Assembly (NCBI GenBank): GCA_015178975.1
Contig: WHVD01000048.1
Coordinates: 310,001-374,000 of the forward strand
Length of the DNA: 64,000 bases
Origin: Hysterangium stoloniferum
Taxonomy: Eukaryota > Basidiomycota > Agaricomycetes > Hysterangiales > Hysterangiaceae
Reading direction: 5' to 3'
Shown: piece by piece, positions 47,188 through 56,050 of the stretch
Layout: every line of letters begins with the position of its first letter
Numbering within the stretch: position 1 is the stretch's first letter
Position numbers and translations under genes: made by a program
Notes under the pieces: generated by a model
What the model saw: only the letters and a program-made list of their open reading frames with translations
The model's database searches: none
What the model was told of the DNA's origin: nothing

Positions 47188-47757
47188 TGTTAGGATCCAT
47201 TTCTGGATAGTATCAAATATCCGTGGATATTCCAACTCACTTCCTTTGTTCAGCATTTGGTAACTGACTGGTTGACAGATGTTCATTTGTTTGTTTATGG
47301 TTCTTGCTCTTATTCCCCAATCTGTCCCCATCCTTGTATCCTCATTTATCTACTTGTTATTATATCCTTAGTTTGGAAACAGTTCCAAATAGGTCTTATT
47401 ATACTCCAGACTTGTAGCACAATAATTGGAACATCTATATAGTTGTTAAGTGCTGTGACCAGGAACTCAGAAACTTCCAAATATGGTCAGGATGTCAGCT
47501 TCAGCTTATGTGCTGCATGTTAGGACCAGAAAACCTGCTGGGCTCTGGACCCCATCCTACATGCACCTGATTGGCTATACCAAGTTACAGCTAAACCAGA
47601 AAACCTACCGGCATCTATCCCCGATCCTCTGTGTTTCGTGCACCACTCATTGGACTCTGCCAGGACCCATGCACATCAAAGCCTGCCTATGTCCAACCCT
47701 GTTCCATGCACCAGTCACCAGGCTCTGTCCAGATAACCCGACAGCTCTCTAACTGAG

Positions 47758-48301
47758 TGTTATGACCTGTTCCCAGATGTTTCAATATCCAACTTCTGAT
47801 CTCCGACTACAGAACATCATAGTTACCGTATCATCTGCATTCTTCCCTTGTTCCACATTTGGTAATTTGTCCATTGACAAGTATTCACTCGTTTGTTTGT
47901 TGTATTCCCGTTTCGGAATATTGTCTCCCTAATATGTCTTATTGTATTACCGTTTTAAGAACACTTCTATTTCCATCTTATTATGGTCTTAGTTTGTAGT
48001 ACAATAACGAGTAGACATATATTAGTTTCCACAAATTTGTACTTTACCTTAGATCTGATATCAACTTAGTTTCTTATTCCTTCTCCCATCTTTCTGTACG
48101 CTCGATATTCAGAACTCTTCGGAACTCTGAATATCCGTATCTTCCATCATAAGTCTCACTTCTGAAATTAAGGACTTTGAGCATTTGCGTAGAGGTGCAG
48201 CACATAAGCTGAAGCCGACATCCTGACCCTATCCGATAGTTCCCAATTTCCCGGTGACTTTCCGATAGTTCCGGAATAAGTTCCCGACACGGCACTTAAC
48301 A
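47758..48301 (+). repeat. Left LTR, family A
   Basis: 544 bp, TGTTATGACC to GGCACTTAACA. It differs from the right LTR mostly at TG/CA pairs. Confidence 0.96.
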
Positions 48302-48335
48302 GTATATCAGATCTCAACTCTGCGACTCACTCATC

Positions 48336-48434
48336 ATGGGTCCCAAACGCAAAGCTGCCAAAGGACCATCCCAACTTCAATCCCCGTTGCAACTTTACAC
48401 CACTCAACCCGCCACGGAGTCAAAAAAAGAGTAA
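48336..48434 (+). pseudogene. Gag N-terminal stub
   Basis: ATG at 48336 opens MGPKRKAAKGPSQLQSPLQL and stops after about 32 codons. The protease begins within 80 bp, so roughly 0.8-1 kb of gag (capsid and zinc knuckle) is missing. The element would depend on another copy for its particle. Confidence 0.6.
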
Positions 48435-48508
48435 GCAACCCTCCAGAATCTGCACGGACAGAGGGTTGCGTTGACTCTCTCCGTGTTTCCAAAGTTATCC
48501 GTCTCAAC

Positions 48509-49006
48509 ATGTCCGCTCTCTCTAATCCCGATTCATTATTTGTAAAACTTGTTTCTGACTTTCTTGGAAATTTAGTGTTCCGAGCTCTGATAGATTCCGG
48601 CTCCACACACTGTTTTGTAGATACCACCTTTGCCTCGAAACATAATCTGAAACTCCATTCTGTTCCCGCAATTTCCTTGTGTTTGTTTGACGGCACTAGC
48701 AATACGGCAATTACCCAAGCCTGCAACATGTCTATCCGGTTCCCTTGTGGAACATCCCAGACGGTTACTTTTTTCGTAACACAGTTGGACTCTACCTGTT
48801 CGGTAGTTCTTGGATACAACTGGCTCACCCAATATAATCCGTTGATTGACTGGGTATTGGGCAGTATTAATTTCTCCCGACACTTTGGTTCCTCCTGCAG
48901 CATCTTTTCTGGCCAACACCTTTTCGGCATCTCCGGCATCTCCGGCTTCTACCGAAACCTCCGTGCCTCCAAAAATCTCTCTCATCAACACTTCGGCATT
49001 TGTTAG
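48509..49006 (+). CDS. Retroelement aspartic protease region
   Basis: The frame has the catalytic DSG in ALIDSGSTHCFVDTTF (about 48585-48632) and the second conserved part VVLGYNWLTQYNPLIDW. Unlike the other gypsy element, the active site is intact. A frame change follows at about 48930-49005 before the RT part. Confidence 0.88.
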   Translation: MSALSNPDSLFVKLVSDFLGNLVFRALIDSGSTHCFVDTTFASKHNLKLHSVPAISLCLFDGTSNTAITQACNMSIRFPCGTSQTVTFFVTQLDSTCSVVLGYNWLTQYNPLIDWVLGSINFSRHFGSSCSIFSGQHLFGISGISGFYRNLRASKNLSHQHFGIC

Positions 49007-49039
49007 GCGAGTAAACTGGATGGCTCACAGTGTTTTTCG

Positions 49040-50439
49040 ATCAGCTTAAAAGTTGATGAAGCATCTGGACGTTTTGCAACTCCAGAATTATCTGAGCTAA
49101 AAGCCGATTTGGAAGGAGTTCCCGAAAAATACCATGATTTTGTGGACATTTTCAGTAAGCAAAAAGCTGACAGGCTTGCACCACATAGGCCCTACGACTT
49201 AAAAATCGATATTGAGCCCAGTTCAAACCCTCCATTAGGACCTATTTACCCATTATCCCAATTGGAACTTTCGTCTATTCGGGAGTTCCTGGATGAACAT
49301 CCGTCGATAGGTTTATCCGTCCCTCAAAGTCTCCGTATGGAGCACCCATCCTTTTCATCAGAAAGAAGGATGGCTCCCTTCGACTTTGTCGATTTCAGAG
49401 GATTAAATTCCATCACACGGAAAGATAAGTATCCACTTCCACTCGTTACCGATTTACTCGACGCCCCACGGAAAGCTCGGATCTACACCAAAATAGACCT
49501 CAAACATGCCTACCATTTGGTCCAAATTGCTGAGGGTGACGAATGGAAAACTGCTTTTCAGACTCGCTATGGATCCTTTGAATGGTTGGTTATGCCGTTC
49601 GGCCTTACCAACGCCCCTTCCGCTTTTCAACGTTTTGTTAATGATATATTTTCCGACATGCTTGACGTATGTGTTATAGTCTATTTGGACGACATTTTGG
49701 TATTTTCCGAAGATCCCACTCTTCACGATGAACAGGTCCGTGAAGTTTTCCGAAGACTCCGTAAAAATGGTCTTTTCACCAATGGTAAAAAATGCTACTT
49801 TGACATGGATTCTATTGAATATTTAGGTTTCATTATCGGACCTGATGGTCTCCGTATGGATGAAACCAAGGTTCAAGTTGTCCGTGACTGGCCCGAACCA
49901 CAGAAAGTCAAGGACATTCAGTCATTTTTAGGTTTCACCAACTTTTACCGTCGTTTTATTTGGAACTACTTGGATATTACAGTACTGCTCACTCATCTTA
50001 CCCGTAAAACTCAACCATGGTCTTTGACGACAAATGCTGCTCCACCTTCCAGACTTTAAAAAATGCTTTCACTTCTGCCCCAATTCTTTCCCATTGGAAA
50101 CCTGATGTTCCGATTATTGTGGAAACCGATGCTTCCGATTATGCAATTGCCGCAATTCTTTCCATTCAAGATTCCGACGGTGAAATTCATCCGGTCGCAT
50201 CTCTTTCTCAGACACTGAAAGTGTCTGAACTCAACTACGATGTTCATGATAAGGAACTTTTGGCAATTTTTGAAGCTTTCAAACATTGGCGCCATTATCT
50301 CGAAGGTTCCACAACTCCCATTGACGTTGTTACCAATCACAAAAATCTCGAATATTTTTCTACCACTAAAGTTTTAACCCGCCGGCAAGCCTGCTGGTCC
50401 GAATTCCTTTCCGCTTTCAACATGATTATCCGTTTCTGA
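49040..50439 (+). pseudogene. Reverse transcriptase and RNase H
   Basis: RT is open from 49109 to about 50030, with [51 protein letters not shown] and the intact polymerase box VIVYLDDILVFSED (about 49672-49712). A frame change near 50030 leads into RNase H (IVETDASDYAIAAILS; LNYDVHDKELLAIFEAFKHW). It is closed by TGA at 50437-50439 where an Arg codon is expected. RT copies the RNA and RNase H removes it. Confidence 0.93.
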
Positions 50440-50469
50440 CCCAGACGTCTTGGTGGAAAACCAGATGCC

Positions 50470-52104
50470 ATGACTCGACGATGGGACGTCTATCCTAAAG
50501 AGGGGGAAAGTAACTATGCCGTTGTTAATCCGCATAACTTGAAACCAGTTTTTACAATGCAACAACTTTCCGCATCTATTCAAGCAACTTCCCTCTACTA
50601 TCCAATTATGCATAGTGTTATGATTATGGACATTGAGCAATTACATCAAGATATCCTTTCCGCACTCACTTCCGATCTGGCTCTCAAGCCACACCTAGAA
50701 GTTCCTGACAATCCCGACCAACCCCAATGGTCACAAGACTCTCAAGGTTTTATCTGTCTCGATGGACGTATCTACATTCCAGATTCCAACAATCTCCGAC
50801 TCCACGTACTTCAGCATAAACACGATCATCCAATCTCCAGACATTATGGCATTAACAATACTCTTGGTTTAATCTGTAGAGAATGCACTTGGCCCAACCT
50901 CCGAGATTTCGTAACCCAGTTCTGTAAGTCATGCACCACCTGCTTATGCTCTAAAACCCAAAGGCATAAGCTGTACGGCCTTCTCAAGCAACTCCCGATA
51001 CCAGAAAAACCCTGGAACTCAATTTCCATGGATTTTATCGAACAACTCCTGACTTCCGAAGGCTTTACATCCATTCTAGTTGTTGTGGATCGATTCTCAA
51101 AACAAGGCATTTTCATACCCACTCATGATACAATCACATCCTTACAATTAGCGGAACTTTTCATTATTCACATATTTTCCAAACACGGAGTTCCGTCTCA
51201 CGTAACTTCCAATTGAGGGTCCAAGTTCATCTCCCATTTCTTCCAGGCTCTCGGAAAAGCCCTCGACATGAAATTACACTTCACCTCAGGATATCACCCA
51301 GAAGATGATGGACAAACGGAACGTGTAAATCAAACATTGGAACAATACCTCCACATCTATTGCAATTATCAACAGGACAACTGGAAATCCCTTCTTCCAA
51401 TCACGGAATTTGCCTACAATAACTCTCCGAATGCAACTACTGGCGTATCTCCTTTTTTTGCCAACAAAGGCTATAATCTCACTGTACATTCCGAATGAGA
51501 TTTGGCTTCTGTTCATGCTCAAGAATTTATTACCAACCTCGACGAATTACATCAAGAACTTCAGAAAGCTATTTCTTCCGCACAGGAATATTATCAATGT
51601 TCCGTGGACAAAAACAGGATCCCACCTCCTAATTTTAAAATCAGTGATCAGGTTTTTGTAAAAGCTCAATTCTTCCGTACTACCCGACCTTCTAAAAAAC
51701 TCGCTGAGAAATTCTTAGGCCCTTTTGAAATTATAGCACAAGCCGGTTCACTTTCATGGACTCTCCGACTTCCCGATAGTATGCGAGCAGTTCATCCCAT
51801 TTTCCACGTTTCCATGTTAGAACCCTGTGTTCCTAACAACATCCTGGAACATATTCAACCTCCATCCCCTCCGGTCATTATTGACGGAGAACCCGAATTT
51901 GAAGTTTCCAAAATTTTGGATTCTAAAATCGACAATCACCGACGTACTTGTAAATTGCTCTATTTAGTCAAATGGGCAGGTTATGAAGGTACCGACGAGG
52001 AAACTTCATGGATATTGGCCACAGAACTCGGACACACTATGGAAATTGTTACTGATTTCCACACGGCTTATCCAAGCAAACCCGGACCTTTATCATCACT
52101 CTGA
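50470..52104 (+). pseudogene. Integrase with chromodomain, interrupted by two TGA codons
   Basis: The zinc-binding part is HDHPISRHYGINNTLGLI with CKSCTTCLCSK (H-H-C-C). The first catalytic Asp is in SMDFIEQL. At the second site the sequence is VTSN then TGA (51214-51216) then GSKF, where families have S-D-R-G: the Asp is Asn and the Arg a stop, both C/G-to-T/A changes. The Glu is in QTERVNQTLEQYL. Another TGA is at 51496-51498. The tail has the GPFEI module and a chromodomain (LLYLVKWAGYEGTDEETSW). Confidence 0.93.
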
Positions 52105-52198
52105 CCATTTCCGTTTTCTTTCTGTTCAGCTTCTGACACTTTCGTTACTTCCAATATCACACTCGTTTTGAAATCATACAAGTCAAATTTATTTACAT

Positions 52199-52970
52199 CT
52201 AGTTTAAAGTCTCTGACACTCCGAATCCTCCTTCCATTTCTACTCCCATATCATCTGCAATCTCCACACTTTCCACCATATCCTGTACCTCTTCATCTTC
52301 ACTTTCCGGCCCATTTCCTGACTCCCACCTTTTCTCGACACATTCTGCCAATGGATCATTAGGCTGTTCCTGTGCCTTATCGGAAAATCTCTCGGAAACT
52401 GCAATCACACCGATGCTAACCATTACCTTCTCCAGGAATTCGTTTTGCCTCCGGAAGTTTCAGATCAACGAACGGAAACCTTTTTCCTGGATTTCATTAT
52501 GGCGATCTAGTGTATCTCACATTTTCATGACTTCCGTCCCGATACAAACTAACGTGTCAACAGTGTCCTTAAGGAGCTCCATGCCCGAACTATCCGTTTT
52601 TGGCACCTCAGTTTCTGCAGCTTTGGCCGCTCCCGAACCTTCCACATCATTAGTTTTCTGAGCCTTCTCACCTTTTGGAACCCATTTCGAGGCGAGAGTG
52701 CATGGAAGTTTAAGAACCGCACAGGGATAGCAAGTTCCACCCCATTTTACCTTCTGTTTCCAACACGTCATAGTCTGTATAGAACATCGATAACACGGAT
52801 TTTCATGGACCACTTCCATCCATTCCGGAGCCTTGACTTTTGGCTTCTGTTCCGGAAGTTAATCAATATCGGCCTTTTGTAGATGCACATTTTTTGAAGC
52901 ATGGCAATTTCGGTATCTGAATCTTCCAGGTAGTGATGAATAGTGGCCAACGAATCGACATACAAGTTGT
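52199..52970 (-). CDS. Antisense accessory ORF with Zn2Cys6-like cysteine cluster
   Basis: It lies between pol and the right LTR and runs opposite to pol. The first part (about 52970-52870) reads LATIHHYLEDSDTEIAMLQK. After a frame change come PKVKAPEWMEVVHENP and a cluster C-x2-C-x6-C-x10-C-x2-C-x6-C (codons 52795 to 52700), which fits the spacing of the fungal binuclear zinc cluster. The basic residues usual between Cys2 and Cys3 are absent (SIQTMT). The remainder is acidic: LLKDTVDTLVCIGTEVMKM, then, after stops, ECVEKRWESGNGPESEDEE. Reading it through needs two or three frames or introns. Role unknown. Confidence 0.6.
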
Positions 52971-53145
52971 GGATAAAGAAACAAAAACATTAATTCGAAT
53001 ATTTGGAGGTTTTTATACTCAGAACATCAGCCGAAACTCTCACCTCCAGAATTGTGTAAATTTCACGACACATAATAATCAGCTGTCGCTTCAATCACTC
53101 AGTACCTAATCACCTCTATGGGATTTCAGCCTAACAGGGGGGTAC

Positions 53146-53689
53146 TGTTACGACCCATTCCCGGATGTTTCAATATCCGACTTCCAATCTCCGACTACGG
53201 AACATCATAGTTACTGTATCATCCGCATTCTTCCCTTGTTCCACATTTGGTAATTTGTCTGTTGACAAGTATTCACTCGTTTGTTTGTTGTATTCCCATT
53301 TCGGAATATTGTCTCCATAATATGTCTTATTGTATTTCCGTTTTAAGAACACTTCCATTTCCGTCTTATTATGGTCTTAGTTTGTAGTACAATAACGAGT
53401 AGACTTATATTAGTTTCCGCAAATTTGTACTTTACCTTAGATCTGATATCGACTTAGTTTCTTATTCCTTCTCCCATCTTTCTGTACGCTCGATATTCAG
53501 AACTCTTCGGAACTCTGAATATCCGTATCTTCCATCATAAGTCTCACTTCTGAAATTAAGGACTTTGAGCATTTGCATAGAGGCGCAGCACATAAGCTGA
53601 AGCCGATGTCCTGACCCTATCTGATAGTTCCCAATTTCCTGGTGACTTTCCGATAGTTCTGGAATAAGTTCCCGACACAGCACTTAACA
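53146..53689 (+). repeat. Right LTR, family A
   Basis: 544 bp, TGTTACGACCCATTCC to CAGCACTTAACA. The polypurine tract is immediately upstream. Confidence 0.96.
53585..53605 (+). promoter_or_regulatory. Cross-family conserved LTR box (representative copy)
   Basis: GCAGCACATAAGCTGAAGCC here. Equivalent copies on plus lie at about 4475, 5115, 9665, 13625, 36448, 48198, 53998 and 54808; on minus at about 2156, 7309, 8773, 12384, 15359, 33595, 34613, 37786, 45612 and 47490. All are in the same sense relative to their LTR, some 60-145 bp before its 3' end where ends are known. GCAGC pairs with GCTGC/GCTG around a 6-base loop; in family B the loop is CTATAA. It could be a promoter core, a protein site or an RNA hairpin; the sequence does not say which. 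Confidence 0.7.
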
Positions 53690-54952
53690 CTGAGCCCCAT
53701 TCCCATTATGGTCTAATGACCTGTCATGTTTCAGACTCCATTCTGTTCACCCCTAACACCTAATTTGGTGTTTACTTATCTCATTTCATGATTACTTGTT
53801 TGGATCCCATTATTACTGGATTTGGTATTCCATACATTCTATATAAACTAGCTAATGTTGTACATACATACAATCCAGTCATAAAATCAACTAAGTTTTC
53901 AGACTCATATCAACCCTCAACCTATCAACTACACCAGGACTCCCCAGGTTTCCTGTCTCCCTGTTTGAAATTGGATACTATGATCTTGTGAGGGTGCAGC
54001 CTATAAGCTGAAGCCAAGTCCTACTGGATTATCTGTGGGTTTCTCCAGAAACTTTCTGCTAAGCTTTGCATGCACCTTAACACTGCACCTCTACACAAAC
54101 ACTGAGAAGTCCTTAATTTCAGAGATGGGATTTATACTGGAGGATACAGATATTCAGAGTTCCAAAGAATTTGGAATATTAAGTGTACAGAGAGACAGAA
54201 GGAATAAGAAACTAAGTTGATATCAGATCTAATGTAAAGTCCAAATTCACAGAAACTAATATAAGTTTTCTCATTATTGTACTACAAACTAAGATGACAA
54301 TAAGATGGAATTGGTAGTATTCTGAAACAGGAATACAATAAGATGGACTAAGGAAAATATTCGGAAATGGGAATACAATAAGCAAATGAGTGAATACTTG
54401 TCAATCAACAAATTACCAAATGCAGAACAAGGGTGAGATCCAGAAGTACAGGAACTATAAATGTTCCATAGTCAGAAGTCAGGATCGGATATTGAGATGG
54501 GAAATTGGATTGGAGACTCAGGATGGAGGTCAGATGTTTTGAATGATATCAGATATTGAAGTATCCAGGAATGGGTTGTAACAATAGTCTTCCATAGTCA
54601 TGTACTTACTCCTTAGTTTTAATCTTGAACTAGTTTGTATCTCAACTTAGTTTCTTATCCCTTCTGTCTTTCTGTATGCTTGATATCTAGAACTCTCTGG
54701 ACTCTGAACATCCAGAGCCCCTGGGAACTCTGAGTCTCTGTAAACACTCCAGATACAGTATATCTGCCCTGTGAAATATGGACACCCAAGTGAGTGCATG
54801 AGGGTGCAGCACATAAGCTGAAGCCAAGTCCATCTGTACTCTCGTAATATTCTGATACTCCCTGAACTAATCCCCAGAAACTCTGTGGAGATGTTCCAGG
54901 ACATGTCTGGAATATCCACCAGGAAATCTGCCTGGATATCTGCAACTTAACA

Positions 54953-56045
54953 GGTGGTGACACCATGGTTGGGGGTACTGATGTCAGGATGCCAGAGGAT
55001 TACCAGAGTGAAAACAAGCTGTGGGGGCCCAATAATACTAATCCTAACTATATATTATCTTGCATTATTATTTGAGCAAGTCTATTTGTTTTGAGACTGA
55101 AATTGGCAGATGTGTTTGGAAGCCAAAATAACTGTGAACAGTTATTTTTTGAGAACAACACAATGTAGTACTGTATTTTGAGGCCAGTAATTTTAAGAGA
55201 GTATTATCTCTAATATAAGCATCTAGATGGATGATACCTATTGGATTGATACCTGAAGGGATTATGACAGTGATTTTAAGGCTCCCCCACAATACAACTT
55301 CAGTGCAGTTCAGGAATTTCACTTCGGTTCATCAGGGAGTCCCTACTAGCCTAATGATATTAAAAGCAGCCTGTTAAGCTAATGCATATGCTTGGTTGTT
55401 CAGAACTGTTACTATGAAGTTCATAGCCGCAGAGTACATCTTTCTAATAAGTGCACTATATACATAGTAGATGTGATGACCATGGATGGTGTTCATCGTA
55501 AGTTGCCTGTGACCAATGACGTCATATGTGACATTTGTGATAGCCGGCTGACAGGCCAAGAATATGCCAAGAACATGCACTGGAAATTTTGATGAGGACT
55601 GAGGACACCTGATAATACCACCAAACACCTCTTATTAGAGGTGGAGAGGGACCCGTTCTCCTCCTCTAACACGAGTAAATTAGACTTGTACAGGCCTCTT
55701 TCAATAAACCTTGTTTAAATATTGCACACACTTAGACTTTCTCACAGCTATCCCGGCATGTGCCGGACATCAAAGGCGCTGCTTGGCAATGGCACCATCA
55801 ATGCCCTGATGGCTTCACGTAATCTCCGGGAACCATGCCCATCAATCACAGGCCCTCCTAGGCATCATCCCGCCTTCTCCCGCCCTCCCGCTCATCACCC
55901 ACAACCATGATTGCCCAGTTTTTCTCTGATCCCCACCATACTTCACACCCATCTTTCTGTAGGGTATTCAAGTACTATACTCCCACAATGGAGCATATCA
56001 GATTGGAATTCTCCACATAATACAAGTGATTCAATAACATAAGGC
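54953..56045. other. Repeat fragment, then DNA without recognised genes
   Basis: 54955-55045 matches the GGTGACACCATGAGTGGGGG block near 2660 and the CAAGCTGTGGGGGCCC block type. 55050-56045 shows short frames only (55392-55592 plus has two CxxC-like cysteines, VICDICDSR, but no family). It could include the 3' end of the KDZ element. Confidence 0.4.
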
Positions 56046-56050
56046 CCTAC

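Larger units (their letters stand above)
47758..53689 (+). mobile_element. Ty3/gypsy chromovirus family A, LTR-complete but without gag
   Basis: 5932 bp, perfect target duplication CTGAG (47753-47757 and 53690-53694), two LTRs of exactly 544 bp, and the polypurine tract ACAGGGGGG just before the right LTR. Pol domains follow in order, but Gag is reduced to an N-terminal stub. Between pol and the right LTR lies an antisense ORF with a cysteine cluster. Three in-frame TGA codons interrupt pol. It is the youngest layer of the nest. Confidence 0.97.
47518..54082 (+). mobile_element. Solo LTR family B, third level of the nest
   Basis: The left part 47518-47757 begins TGTTAGGACCAGAAAACC; the right part 53690-54082 ends TGCACCTTAACA. 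Perfect target duplication CTGCA (47513-47517 and 54083-54087), the site being inside the conserved box of the host LTR-A. About 630 bp net. Its own box is at about 53995-54020. Confidence 0.93.
47444..54583 (-). mobile_element. Solo LTR family A, second level of the nest
   Basis: The left part 47444-47517 begins TGTTAAGTGCTGTGACC and the right part 54083-54583 ends GGGTTGTAACA. Perfect target duplication ATAGT (47439-47443 and 54584-54588). About 570 bp once the inner insertion is removed. Strongly CpG-depleted. Confidence 0.93.
47188..54952 (+). mobile_element. LTR family C, outermost member of the nest
   Basis: The left part 47188-47443 begins TGTTAGGATCCATTTCTGG; the right part 54584-54952 ends CTGCAACTTAACA. 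Without the insertions it is about 620 bp. The box is at about 54805-54832, some 120-145 bp from the 3' end. Confidence 0.85.

Noticed and set aside
55392..55592. Zinc-finger-like small protein (VICDICDSR)
   Set aside because: A single CxxC pair in a 66-codon frame with no second pair, no introns and no neighbouring support.
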